From: JBBQED01 sp038320345
GTDB lineage: Bacteria; Bacteroidota; Bacteroidia; AKYH767-A; OLB10
NCBI GenBank assembly: GCA_038320345.1
Contig: JBBQED010000002.1
Span: forward strand, 186,001 to 250,000
Direction: 5' to 3'
Length of the DNA stretch: 64,000 nucleotides
Both the position numbers and the translations under genes were made by a program. The notes beneath the pieces were generated by a model. The model had not been told where the DNA came from. It saw nothing but the letters and a program-made list of their open reading frames with translations, and made no database searches. Shown piece after piece: positions 35,274 through 44,336 of the stretch. Positions within the stretch are counted from its first letter, which is position 1. Every line of letters begins with the position of its first letter.

Positions 35274-36557
35274 ATGAAAAGAGCAGTGATTGTTTTAGGT
35301 GCAGGTGCTCCAAATGCTTGGGGAGCTTCATTGACATCAGAAATTACCGAGTTAATTCTCCAAGATAAAAATTACAAGACAAAAAGTGGTATTCCACTGG
35401 CAAAATTCATTTATGATAATTTAGCTAAATATTACAACTCTACCTCTTCAATAAATTTTGAAACGATAATAAATTCATTAGAAACAATCCAAAATTACTA
35501 CATGAATAAAACGGTGGTAGGTGGTAATCCTAATACAACTAGTAGTGCTTCAATTTGGTTTAACACGAATGAAATTATTGAAGAACTAATGAATTTTAAA
35601 GTTGAACCTGAAGGTGATCCTGAAAGAGTTACGGTTCATAACTTAACAGAGAATGGAGGCTGCTTTCCCGGCACACCTAAATCAAGAGAAGAAACTGTTT
35701 ACATTAACCATGCAATCAAAGACTATTTAACGATAGTTAAGCAGCAAATAAATATTTACTCATTAAATTTAAATGAACCAGAAAACAATGATTTAAATAC
35801 TTCATTAAAAGAGCTTTTGATGCATATTTTAAATCAAGGTTATATTCCAAGAATTTACACAACTAATTATGATAGTCTATTCCCAACTATTTTCAATAAG
35901 TCTGGCGATCCTGATTTTTTTGATGGTTTCGATAATCAAATAGGTGAAACTCCATTTGGTCCAGTTTTTAAAATGAATTTGCCCAGAATTTTAAATGATA
36001 ATACTACACCATGTTACTACAATCTACATGGATGCATTTTTTGGGAATACGAAGCTACTGGAGATGATCGGGTGTCACAGTATAGAAGTACTCCTAATGA
36101 AGCACATTTAGGAACATTCATTAATAGAGGTGAACTTACAAATCCAGGTGAAAACACTTTAGTCCATAATATCATTACAGGTTACTATAAACTTCAGAGA
36201 ATTTCTTTAGAACCACTAAACTCATTTCATAGTATTTTCACCCAAGATTGCATTAATGCACATCTAATTATAACAATTGGTTACTCCTTTTCAGATTATC
36301 ATATTAACCGTCCAATTTTGAATGCAATTAGAATTAATGATACAAGATTGCTTCATATCACTTTTGGAAATCAGTATTCCACACAAGTTGAAGAATTTAG
36401 TAAAATAAAGGACTTACTTAGGCTAAGAGATGACTTTAAAAGTGGTACGCTACATGAGAATGGTTGGATAATTTCAGACTCAAGAAAACAAATGGTATTT
36501 CACAAAGGCTTCAAAGATTTTCTTTTAAATAACGAATGGAAAAATAGTAACATTTAA
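35274..36557 (+). CDS. Second, divergent SIR2-like protein
   Basis: 427 residues, not a simple duplicate of the previous protein. Motifs: VIVLGAGAPNAWGASL (GAGA at 9-12, then P in place of the usual S), IYTTNYDSLF (TTNYD at 196-200, N198), YYNLHGCIFW (NLHG at 250-253, H252) and ITIGYSFSDYHINRPIL (GYSFSDYHIN at 336-345). The asparagine and histidine of the SIR2 active site appear intact, so NAD cleavage is plausible. The GYSFSDYHIN ending is typical of stand-alone and defence SIR2 proteins. It sits mid-operon, 18 bases before the small third gene. Confidence 0.83.
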   Translation: MKRAVIVLGAGAPNAWGASLTSEITELILQDKNYKTKSGIPLAKFIYDNLAKYYNSTSSINFETIINSLETIQNYYMNKTVVGGNPNTTSSASIWFNTNEIIEELMNFKVEPEGDPERVTVHNLTENGGCFPGTPKSREETVYINHAIKDYLTIVKQQINIYSLNLNEPENNDLNTSLKELLMHILNQGYIPRIYTTNYDSLFPTIFNKSGDPDFFDGFDNQIGETPFGPVFKMNLPRILNDNTTPCYYNLHGCIFWEYEATGDDRVSQYRSTPNEAHLGTFINRGELTNPGENTLVHNIITGYYKLQRISLEPLNSFHSIFTQDCINAHLIITIGYSFSDYHINRPILNAIRINDTRLLHITFGNQYSTQVEEFSKIKDLLRLRDDFKSGTLHENGWIISDSRKQMVFHKGFKDFLLNNEWKNSNI

Positions 36558-36575
36558 AGTGGTAAGTAGTTATAT

Positions 36576-36923
36576 ATGAAATCTTCAATAACCGACATTC
36601 TCCAAATCTACCAAATGATGGGGGGCATGCGGGAAACTAACCTTACCGGGGTTTATCCGAATAAATTGGAGATTACTTCTTCAAAATATAAGCATAAATG
36701 GCGAATTAAAGTCAAAAATCCGGATATTGATGAAGATACATTTAGTTCTGAATACTTTGAAAATAAATCCGGTACTCTAAAGTATAAAAAAACAGTTGTG
36801 TATAATTATAAGTATGAAGCAAATGGTGGTCATGTGCAAAAATTTGAGATACAAGAGGTGATTGATGAACAACCGGTTTCAGATTTGATAGAAATTAAAG
36901 TTGATGGTCTACTAGTGGACTAG
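36576..36923 (+). CDS. Small third gene of the SIR2 operon, unknown
   Basis: 115 residues, no signal peptide or membrane segment. Short alternating charged strands (KHKWRIKVKNPDIDEDTFSS, KYKKTVVYNYKYEANGGHVQ, LIEIKVDGLLVD) suggest a small beta-rich protein. It starts 18 bases after the second SIR2-like gene on the same strand and shares its A+T-rich composition. Family not recognised. By position it could be a sensor, regulator or inhibitor of the SIR2 effectors. Confidence 0.65.
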   Translation: MKSSITDILQIYQMMGGMRETNLTGVYPNKLEITSSKYKHKWRIKVKNPDIDEDTFSSEYFENKSGTLKYKKTVVYNYKYEANGGHVQKFEIQEVIDEQPVSDLIEIKVDGLLVD

Positions 36924-37112
36924 GTACTAATTTTAGATTTTAAATTTTAAATTTTAGATTGGGATTGCTCTACCATATTTTTTTTGACTCCTTAAATTGA
37001 TTTAATAAATTTTACCACGGAGATGTAGAGAACATAGAGATGCACGGAGGAGAATTTTTCAAAAAAGCAAGCGTCAGCCATTAGCAAATTTGCACATTAG
37101 CACATTAATTTT
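36924..37112. repeat. Intergenic pile-up of three repeat types behind the SIR2 operon
   Basis: In order: an A+T-only block built from ATTTTAGATTTTAAATTTT words (about 36930-36960), a degenerate CACGGAG/TAGAGAACA-type periodic motif (37013-37052), and TTAGCAAATTTGCACATTAG followed by CACATTAATT (37081-37110). The third type is related, in the opposite direction, to the tandem repeat at 30914-30985. It runs just into the helicase stop region. Confidence 0.7.
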
Positions 37113-38535
37113 TAAACAACCCTTCATCAAAATTAATCAGATAAAGTTCCTTACTTGCTCTGGTAAATGCAGTATATAACCAACGTAGATGCTCTGCTCC
37201 GTTCATTTCTTCAGTCATGTAACCTTGATCCACAAATACAACAGGCCACTGCCCACCTTGAGCTTTATGACAAGTAACAGCATATGCAAATTTCACTTGC
37301 AAAGCATTATAATATGGATCTTTTCGAAGTAAGGCATTCCTTCTCTTTTTTTCAGGCTCATCAGGGATGTAAGAATCATGAATAGTTTGATACAATCTAT
37401 CACTTTCTTTAGAGGGAAGAGCGGGTGTTTCTGCACTCAATGTATCCATCAATAAATTCACTTCAAAATCAGGTTCATCAGGATAGTCAATTAAGTGAAC
37501 CAGCGCTTTAGCAAAACGAAAACCAAAACGATCTTCGAAGCGAACAATTTTTGAGATGACCACAATATCTCCGTTCGCAATAAATCCTGCTTTGTGATCA
37601 TTGGGCAACCAATAATAATTATTCTTCACTACCATTAGATGATCTCCTGCAGCCAGTTCCTCCTCCATCCATAACTGCTGAAAGCGAATGAGTCGGTTAT
37701 AGAGAATTGCAGATTTATTGGAACGGGTAATCACGAGGACATTATCATTGCCGTACTTACTATAGACCGGATGCAGGAGCTCCGCCATTTCTGCTGCATT
37801 GATGCGATGCACATCGGGAAAGCCTTCTGATTTCAGAATAGGTTTCTTGGCATCACGGCTGAGTAAGATCCTTAATGCAGTTGCATTTTTAAGGATGCCA
37901 CTCTCCTGCTCCTGACGAACAACTTCTGTTAATTCCGTTTCTGTTACTTCTCTGCGAAAACGTAAACGCAAATGATTTGCATCGAGTGCTGGACTATCAT
38001 TAAAATGCACGGGAGGTAACTGAGCAGTATCACCCACCAGCAATAACCTACACTCCTCTCCGGAATATATATAATTAATCAGATCGGTTAATAAATTAAC
38101 TCCCGGAAATGGACTCGCTGCATCTTCAATAGCTGCATCCGGAATCATCGAGGCTTCATCCACGATGAAGAGTGTTCGCTTAAAATGATTATCCGCAAGA
38201 CGAAGAAACATGCGTCCATCAGAAGCCTGAGCGGGACGGTATAAATGCTTGTGTATGGTGTAAGCAGGACGACTAGTATAGGAAGAGAGTACTTTAGCCG
38301 CTCTACCGGTAGGAGCCAGTAAAATCACGTTTTGAAAGGAGCTCGTGATCGCCGACATCAGCGTTGTTTTTCCTGTTCCAGCGTATCCCCTCAGAATAAA
38401 AATTCCCTCGGCAGGTTTACCCGCAAATTGGGAGAACTTCGCAATGAACTGTTCCTGCCCTTTTGTGGGAGAAAAACGGAATGCCTTGTGAAGCAATTCA
38501 CTGACACGCTCTGAGATCGTTTTTTCGCTGTTCAT
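37105..38535 (-). CDS. RecD-like ATP-dependent DNA helicase
   Basis: 476-residue superfamily 1 helicase. Walker A GYAGTGKTT at 50-58, motif Ia-type ILLAPTGRAAKVLS, Walker B LFIVDEASMIPD, motif III LLLVGDTAQLPPV, and the C-terminal UvrD-like block VKFAYAVTCHKAQGGQWPVV with LRWLYTAFTRASKELYLI. It lacks the long N-terminal extension of RecD2. Likely a stand-alone repair or transfer helicase present in many Bacteroidota; not part of a RecBCD cluster here. The first gene after the repeat pile-up. Confidence 0.9.
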   Translation of the reverse strand: MNSEKTISERVSELLHKAFRFSPTKGQEQFIAKFSQFAGKPAEGIFILRGYAGTGKTTLMSAITSSFQNVILLAPTGRAAKVLSSYTSRPAYTIHKHLYRPAQASDGRMFLRLADNHFKRTLFIVDEASMIPDAAIEDAASPFPGVNLLTDLINYIYSGEECRLLLVGDTAQLPPVHFNDSPALDANHLRLRFRREVTETELTEVVRQEQESGILKNATALRILLSRDAKKPILKSEGFPDVHRINAAEMAELLHPVYSKYGNDNVLVITRSNKSAILYNRLIRFQQLWMEEELAAGDHLMVVKNNYYWLPNDHKAGFIANGDIVVISKIVRFEDRFGFRFAKALVHLIDYPDEPDFEVNLLMDTLSAETPALPSKESDRLYQTIHDSYIPDEPEKKRRNALLRKDPYYNALQVKFAYAVTCHKAQGGQWPVVFVDQGYMTEEMNGAEHLRWLYTAFTRASKELYLINFDEGLFKN

Positions 38536-38637
38536 TGAAGATCAACCTGATAAAAACTACAGGTGGAAGAGTTTCACAAAGGTGAGATTTCTATTCAATA
38601 GAAAGGTAGATGCCGGTCTTTAGAAGATGGAATTCCC

Positions 38638-38645
38638 TATTTTTG
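38638..38645 (+). promoter_or_regulatory. Bacteroidota -7 box (TATTTTTG) of the DUF3822-rsmD unit
   Basis: Exact TAnnTTTG, 8 bases before the ATG at 38654 and inside the longer reading that begins at 38627; this favours the later start. Confidence 0.5.
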
Positions 38646-38653
38646 ACCAAATT

Positions 38654-39535
38654 ATGGAAACGACAAGTCTGCAGGTAACTCGAAAAAACCAGTTGGTGGA
38701 TGAATCATTCAGCAACGGCATGGTGGAGCATCCTGTATTGCTGGCAATGCTTGACGATGACCAGTTTATCTATGGAATCATTGATCGAGAACGCCATAAA
38801 GCAGTTGTGCTAAAAGAGTACAGGATTGTACCCTCCATGGGATCAAAAATTCCCGATAATTTTTTTCAACAAATTCTTGATCAGGATGAATTACTAAGAG
38901 ATCTGAAGCCGGCGAAAACAGTATTTGCCGTTCATCCCAACTGTGCGGTATTAGTCCCCTCTCCTCTTTTTAGTAAGGAATACGCAAAAGATATTCTTGC
39001 GCTGAGCTGTAAGCTTACTGATGATGCGAGAATGTATGCAGATCAGTTAAAAATGGCTGAGGCACATTTGGTATATGGAGTTACGGAATCTATTCTCAAA
39101 CAAACTGGAAGTCATTTTAAAGAAGCGAATCTATTTCATGCAAATACCGCTTATATTGAAAGTCAATTAAGGCTCAATAAGCATGAACAGGAAACTATTC
39201 TTTCTGTCCATGTAAGAAAAAGCAGCATCGACTTAGTTGCCACCAAGGGTAGTGAACTACTTTTTAGCAATATCTTTAAATATAAAGACAGTGAAGATTT
39301 CATTTATTATTTACTGTATACGCTTGAGCAATTACAATTAAATCCGGATAAAACAGCAGTTCGTTTTTACGGTGAGATCGATAAAACTTCAGCTAGCTGG
39401 ATGGTCAGTAAAAAATATATCCGCAATATTTCACTCGGAGAACAAGCAGAAGGAATCGACTTTTCCTATGGATTCGAGCAGCTATCTTCACATATTCATT
39501 ATTTGTTATTCAGCCAGTATCTGTGCGTATCATAA
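38654..39535 (+). CDS. DUF3822-like protein, actin-fold type
   Basis: About 293 residues from the promoter-supported ATG (METTSLQVTRKNQLVDESF). The pattern of two repeated halves (KAVVLKEYRIV early; ETILSVHVRKSSIDLVATKG late) matches the DUF3822 family of Bacteroidota, which resembles an ASKHA/actin fold. Function is unknown. Its last 13 bases overlap rsmD, so it is translationally coupled to an rRNA methyltransferase. Confidence 0.8.
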   Translation: METTSLQVTRKNQLVDESFSNGMVEHPVLLAMLDDDQFIYGIIDRERHKAVVLKEYRIVPSMGSKIPDNFFQQILDQDELLRDLKPAKTVFAVHPNCAVLVPSPLFSKEYAKDILALSCKLTDDARMYADQLKMAEAHLVYGVTESILKQTGSHFKEANLFHANTAYIESQLRLNKHEQETILSVHVRKSSIDLVATKGSELLFSNIFKYKDSEDFIYYLLYTLEQLQLNPDKTAVRFYGEIDKTSASWMVSKKYIRNISLGEQAEGIDFSYGFEQLSSHIHYLLFSQYLCVS

Positions 39536-40089
39536 GTGGAATATTCAGAGGGAAAAAATTAAATGCACCTGTAAATTTACCGGTTCGTCCTACTACTGAC
39601 TATGCCAAAACGGGTCTATTTAATATTCTTGCAAATAATTTTGATTTCACTAAAATAAGTGCTGTCGATTTATATGCAGGAACGGGAAGTATCTCTTACG
39701 AACTATTTTCTAGAGGTTGTACTCGAATCATTGCTGTAGATATTCACGCTGGTTGCATTCAATTTATCCGTCAGACTTTATTACTACTCAAAGCACCTTC
39801 GAGTGTAAGTACCGTTAAATCCGATGTACAAGCATTTTTAGAAAGGGTGACTACTCCGGTCGATCTCATACTTGCTGATCCTCCCTTCGAAAATACCCCA
39901 GCAGAAGAATTAGTGGAGTCCATTTTCAGCAGGGATCTTATCAGAAAAAACGGTTTGTTTGTACTCGAACATCACAGTAAAAATAGTTATGATTCCATTA
40001 ATGGCTTCAAAGAAAAACGGAAGTATGGAAATGTAACGTTCAGTTTTTTCTCTCCTGAAGCTAGAAATAAAAAAGTACCACAGGAATAA
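39523..40089 (+). CDS. rsmD: 16S rRNA (guanine-966-N2)-methyltransferase
   Basis: 188 residues, GTG start overlapping the previous gene. MRIISGIFRGKKLNAP is the typical RsmD beginning; VRPTTDYAKTGLFNIL, the SAM motif DLYAGTGSISYE and the catalytic LADPPFE (DPPF) follow. It methylates G966 of 16S rRNA. It is followed 34 bases later by coaD, a common rsmD-coaD arrangement. Confidence 0.95.
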   Translation: MRIISGIFRGKKLNAPVNLPVRPTTDYAKTGLFNILANNFDFTKISAVDLYAGTGSISYELFSRGCTRIIAVDIHAGCIQFIRQTLLLLKAPSSVSTVKSDVQAFLERVTTPVDLILADPPFENTPAEELVESIFSRDLIRKNGLFVLEHHSKNSYDSINGFKEKRKYGNVTFSFFSPEARNKKVPQE

Positions 40090-40123
40090 TACCTATTGAA
40101 AATAAGATCTAAAATTCACTGAT

Positions 40124-40585
40124 ATGGCCCGTATTGCACTCTTCCCAGGCAGTTTTGACCCCATTACAGTAGGACATGTTGATGTGATTACCAGATCACT
40201 GGATTTGTTCGATAAAATTATTGTTGGAGTTGGAAATAACACCAGTAAAAAATACATGTTTCCATTGCAAGACCGAATCGATTGGATTAAAGATACCTTT
40301 CATGATTTGCCACAAGTTGAAGTACAAGCTTACAACGGACTAACGGTAGATTATTGCAAAGAAATTGGAGCAAGGTTTATTCTTCGCGGGCTTCGCACTT
40401 CTGCAGACTTTGAATTTGAAAGAGCCATTGCCCAAATGAATCATTATTTAGATGCTGGTATTGAATCTGTTTTTATACTTGCTGCTCCGCAGTACTCTCC
40501 TGTATCTTCTACCATTATCCGAGATATCATTCGGCACGGTGGAAATGCACAGCCTTTTGTTGCTGATGGAGTAAAATTAAAATAG
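40124..40585 (+). CDS. coaD: Phosphopantetheine adenylyltransferase
   Basis: 153 residues, the family's usual length. IALFPGSFDPITVGHVDVI contains the nucleotidyltransferase TxGH motif and RGLRTSADFEFE is the CoaD-specific block; YSPVSSTIIRDI is the ISST-type end motif. It performs the fourth step of CoA synthesis. Downstream of rsmD in the same direction. Confidence 0.96.
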   Translation: MARIALFPGSFDPITVGHVDVITRSLDLFDKIIVGVGNNTSKKYMFPLQDRIDWIKDTFHDLPQVEVQAYNGLTVDYCKEIGARFILRGLRTSADFEFERAIAQMNHYLDAGIESVFILAAPQYSPVSSTIIRDIIRHGGNAQPFVADGVKLK

Positions 40586-40638
40586 GCTGTGTTTCTTAAA
40601 CTGAAGATGAACTCTTGTAAAATCACTGTTTTCGAAAA

Positions 40639-41994
40639 ATGAGTTCAACATCAACACCCCATTTGGAAAGGAGGCTTGGATTATTTCAGGCAACGGTCAT
40701 CAATATGATTGACATGGTGGGCATAGGACCCTTTGTAGTGTTACCTATCGTCATCAAATTAATGGGAGGACCATTCTTTCTTTACGCATGGATTGCCGGA
40801 GCATTGCTATCTTTTTTTGATGCGATGATCTGGTCGGAACTTGGAGCTGCATATCCAGAGGCAGGTGGTAGTTTTAATTTCCTACGAGAGGCCTATGGGA
40901 AAGAAAAATGGGGGAAGCTGCTCTCCTTTCTCTATGTATGGCAAACCATGATTCAGGCTCCACTGGTTATTGCAAGTGGTTCAATAGGATTTGCACAGTA
41001 CTTCTCATATCTAGTACCCCTCGATGAAATCACGCGGAGGGTGGTTTCTGGTGTAGTAGTCATATTACTAACGTTAGTGCTATACCGAAAAATCGAAACC
41101 GTCGGAAAAATAAGTGTATTACTATGGACAGGAGTCATTGCCACATTACTCTGGATTATTTGGGGAGGAGTTAATCACGGAGATCTCAAAGGAGTAATTA
41201 CTGGGATGAACGATGGCCTTGTAGTAAATCCACTTTTCGCAGCAGCCATGGGAGCAGCAACTGTAAAAACAATTTATAGTTTTTTAGGATATTATAATGT
41301 TTGCCATTTAGGAGGAGAAATTAAAGATCCAGGAAGAAATATTCCTCGAAGTATGTTTTTATCAGTAGCAGGAATATCGATACTCTACCTCGCAATGAAT
41401 ATCAGTGTGGTGAGTGTGATCCCTTGGCAAGAAGCTTCAAAATCTGAATTTATCGTAAGTACTTTCATCGAGCATTTATATGGAACTGCTGCAGCCAACT
41501 TCGCCACGATGCTGATCTTATGGGTAGCATTTGCAAGTTTATTTGCCGTGATGCTGGGATACTCTCGAGTGCCCTATGCCGCAGCAAAATCAGGAGACTT
41601 CTTTAAAATATTTGCAAAACTACATCCAACGAGAAACTTCCCTTATGTTGCTTTACTGGGATTAGGGATAACAGGATTTGTTTTCAGTTTACTTTTTAAA
41701 TTGGCAGATGTAATTACTGCTATACTTGCCATGAGAATTTTAGTTCAGTTCATTGCGCAAGCTATTGGAGTGATGTTATTAAGAGCAAAGAAAAATGGGC
41801 CGCCTTTACCTTACAAAATGCCGCTTTATCCGTTGCCTGCAATATTGGTAATTTGTATTTGGTCATGGGTATTCTTTTCAACAGGAACTACCTTTATGTT
41901 ATCAGGAATTGCTGTGATCGCCACTGGAATAATTGCCTTTTTGATTAAGGCAAAAGTAAGTGGACATTGGCCTTTGGAAAGCAGTAAATCCTAA
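40639..41994 (+). CDS. APC-superfamily amino acid permease
   Basis: 451 residues with about 12 hydrophobic segments. The N-terminal GLFQATVINMIDMVGIGPFV is the APC helix-1 motif with its unwound glycine stretch, followed by SELGAAYPEAGGSFNFLREA, the helix-2/3 signature. Substrate cannot be read from sequence; the type resembles amino acid/polyamine permeases. 53 bases after coaD, probably a separate unit. A hairpin follows the gene. Confidence 0.87.
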   Translation: MSSTSTPHLERRLGLFQATVINMIDMVGIGPFVVLPIVIKLMGGPFFLYAWIAGALLSFFDAMIWSELGAAYPEAGGSFNFLREAYGKEKWGKLLSFLYVWQTMIQAPLVIASGSIGFAQYFSYLVPLDEITRRVVSGVVVILLTLVLYRKIETVGKISVLLWTGVIATLLWIIWGGVNHGDLKGVITGMNDGLVVNPLFAAAMGAATVKTIYSFLGYYNVCHLGGEIKDPGRNIPRSMFLSVAGISILYLAMNISVVSVIPWQEASKSEFIVSTFIEHLYGTAAANFATMLILWVAFASLFAVMLGYSRVPYAAAKSGDFFKIFAKLHPTRNFPYVALLGLGITGFVFSLLFKLADVITAILAMRILVQFIAQAIGVMLLRAKKNGPPLPYKMPLYPLPAILVICIWSWVFFSTGTTFMLSGIAVIATGIIAFLIKAKVSGHWPLESSKS

Positions 41995-42030
41995 TACTTC
42001 ATTTTTTAATAAAGGAACTAAAAACAAAAA

Positions 42031-42059
42031 TTCCGGACTAAATTGATTTTAATCCGGAA
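42031..42059. terminator. Bidirectional hairpin between convergent genes
   Basis: TTCCGGACTAA and TTAATCCGGAA pair with one mismatch-like wobble; located between the permease and the TolA-like gene. The T-run is weak. Confidence 0.5.
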
Positions 42060-42102
42060 CTTGTATTTTAAATTATTGAAAGTAATTTATACGCTATGCG
42101 AT

Positions 42103-44283
42103 TTATTGCTTCAGTATTTTTTTGAAATTATTGATGTCTTGGTTGTAAGCATTTTCAGTCATACTTACTGCATTTTTAAAGAAGAAAACTCCGCCATAGC
42201 TATACATCACTTTTAAATAAGTTGCTTTCACTTCCTTAGAGTTTACGATGGTTCGTAAGATGGTACGATTTTGTTCCGTGATTGTTTCTTCTTTGATTCC
42301 TTCGGGAATAAATTCTTTGTCGAAATCAAATTTATAGGAACTTAGATCATTTGGATTTTTCTTTTGTTCTGCTTGTTGCGTTTTTGCCAATGCTTCTTTC
42401 TGAGCTTGGATATCGGCCAATCGTTTTTTCTCTGCGGCTTCAGCATCTCGTTTTTTCGCTTCCGCAGCTTCTTTAGCTGCAAGTTGTAGTTGAGCTTGTT
42501 CCAACTTTATTTTTTCTGCCTGATCTACTTTTTCCTTTTCTACTCGAGCAATTTCATCCAAACGAGCCTTCTCTTTAGCAGTAGCGATAGAATCTTGACG
42601 CGCTTTCAATTGTTGTGCAACGAGTGCATCAGCAGCGGCTTTTTCTTTTGCTAAGCGAGCTAATTCATCTTGCTTTGCTTTATCGGCTGCAAGAGCTGCT
42701 AAGCGAGCGTTTTCATTTGCAGTAGCGATTGAATCCTGACGTGCTTTAGCTTGTTGGGCAGCAAGAGCAGCATTAGCAGCAGCTTTTTCTTTCGCAATCC
42801 GAGCATCTTCTTCTTTCTTTGCTTTATCAGCGGCTACTGCTGCTAACCGAGCATTTTCATTTGCTGTAGTGATCGAATCCTGCCGAGTTTTTTCTTTCTG
42901 AGCAGCTAATGCATCAGCCGCAGCTTTCTCTTTAGCAATGCGAGCGTTTTCTTCTTGCTTAGCTTTATCTGCAGCAACGGCAGCTAAACGTGCATTTTCA
43001 GCAGCAGTCGCAATTGAATCCTGTCGTGCTTTTTCTTTTTGCGCAGTCAATGCATCTGCAGCGGCTTTTTCTTTTGCCAACCTTGCTATTTCATCCTGCT
43101 TTGCCTTATCAGCAGCTATTGCATCTAAACGTGCTTTTTCTTTTGCAGCAGCTAGTTCTTCTTGCTTTAATTTTTCTGCGGCAATTGAATCTAATCTAGC
43201 TTTTTCTTTTGCTGCAGCGAGTTCCTCTTGCCGAAGTTTTTCTGCTGCTGCTAAATCTTCTTGTTTCTTTTTCTCAGCTATTGCCGCTTGTGCTAATTGA
43301 TCCTGACGTTCTTTTTCTTTGACTACGGCGAGAGAATCGGAAGTAGCTTTTTCACGTGCTTGTCGTGCAATTTCAGCTAACCTAGCATTTTCACGCGCAG
43401 TATTCACTGAATCTTGAGATGCTTTTTGTAGAGCTAGCAATTCCAATCTATCTTTTTCTTTGGCTGATGCAAGAGAATCTTGTCTTTGCTTAGCCATTAC
43501 ATTTGCTAGACTATCCTGCACTGCTTTTTCTCTAGCAAGGCGAGCTGTTTCGAGTGCTTTTGCAATTTTCTCAGCAGCTGCGATAGAATCTTTTTTCGCA
43601 TTTTCTGCTGCAAGCATCGCTGCACCAATCTGTGCTTGTTTTGCTTTTTCCTTAGCAACTTCTGCTTCTTTTTCTTTTTGAGCAGCTAAAAGTGCTTGCT
43701 GATCCGCAATCTGCTTTTCTCTTACAATCGCTAAAGAATCCTGACGTGCCTTATCAGCAGCGGCTTTTTTTCTAGTCTCTTGTAGTGCTACTTCTTGCGC
43801 CATTTGAACTTTTACTGTTTCCAGTTCTGCTTTTCTTGATTTTGAAAACTCAACATCATAATCAAAATCTTCATAGGTATCACTAAAAGCCAGTTTCGCA
43901 ACTGGTTTATCCACATCCGGAGGAGTTGCACCTTCAGGAGCTTTAAAAAGATCCATCTTAAATTTATAACTGAAGAGCTGATCTTTATATTCTTCAGGAA
44001 CTTTGGTGTCGATGACTACCGATTTAGTAATACTTCCGTTCTTGGAAAAAATGATGGTATAAGTATGCCCAAGGTCGAGGTTGATAATAAATTTACCACC
44101 GGAAGCCGTGAGAACATTATCGGTATTTTCACTTCCTTTGAGCACTTTAATATCAGCACCTTCAAGACCTTTTCCTTCTTGCAAAACGGTACCTAAAACT
44201 TCCAAGTAACCTTCTTTTTGACCGAAAGCTACTGAGGCTGATAATAACTGAAAACAAATAATGATTACTGTTGCTAAACGCAT
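42103..44283 (-). CDS. TolA-like secreted protein with long alanine-rich coiled-coil repeats
   Basis: 726 residues. A signal peptide (residues 1-21) is followed by a carboxypeptidase-regulatory-like beta sandwich (about 25-115), then about 470 residues rich in A, K, E, Q and R forming a continuous coiled coil. Imperfect units of about 47 residues recur (RQDSIATA..ENARLAAVAADKAK), and the RQDS words mark the register. The last 75 residues are a compact region (FDKEFIPEGIKEETITE, KVMYSYGGVFFFKNA). The overall plan recalls TolA-type periplasm-spanning rods, but there is no membrane anchor apart from the signal. Function unknown. The repeats are a likely site of length variation. Confidence 0.8.
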   Translation of the reverse strand: MRLATVIIICFQLLSASVAFGQKEGYLEVLGTVLQEGKGLEGADIKVLKGSENTDNVLTASGGKFIINLDLGHTYTIIFSKNGSITKSVVIDTKVPEEYKDQLFSYKFKMDLFKAPEGATPPDVDKPVAKLAFSDTYEDFDYDVEFSKSRKAELETVKVQMAQEVALQETRKKAAADKARQDSLAIVREKQIADQQALLAAQKEKEAEVAKEKAKQAQIGAAMLAAENAKKDSIAAAEKIAKALETARLAREKAVQDSLANVMAKQRQDSLASAKEKDRLELLALQKASQDSVNTARENARLAEIARQAREKATSDSLAVVKEKERQDQLAQAAIAEKKKQEDLAAAEKLRQEELAAAKEKARLDSIAAEKLKQEELAAAKEKARLDAIAADKAKQDEIARLAKEKAAADALTAQKEKARQDSIATAAENARLAAVAADKAKQEENARIAKEKAAADALAAQKEKTRQDSITTANENARLAAVAADKAKKEEDARIAKEKAAANAALAAQQAKARQDSIATANENARLAALAADKAKQDELARLAKEKAAADALVAQQLKARQDSIATAKEKARLDEIARVEKEKVDQAEKIKLEQAQLQLAAKEAAEAKKRDAEAAEKKRLADIQAQKEALAKTQQAEQKKNPNDLSSYKFDFDKEFIPEGIKEETITEQNRTILRTIVNSKEVKATYLKVMYSYGGVFFFKNAVSMTENAYNQDINNFKKILKQ

Positions 44284-44336
44284 GCTTTGATGTCTGATTT
44301 CTGAAACTAGTGTATAAACGAAATTACGAATCCTTA

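Noticed and set aside
37105..38535. Helicase as part of the SIR2 defence operon (as in SIR2-HerA)
   Set aside because: It is on the opposite strand, separated by repeats, and is a RecD-like SF1 helicase rather than HerA.
42938..43681. Serine/alanine-rich open frames antisense to the TolA-like gene
   Set aside because: They are a by-product of the repeated codons for A, K, E and R on the coding strand and have no promoter or domain.
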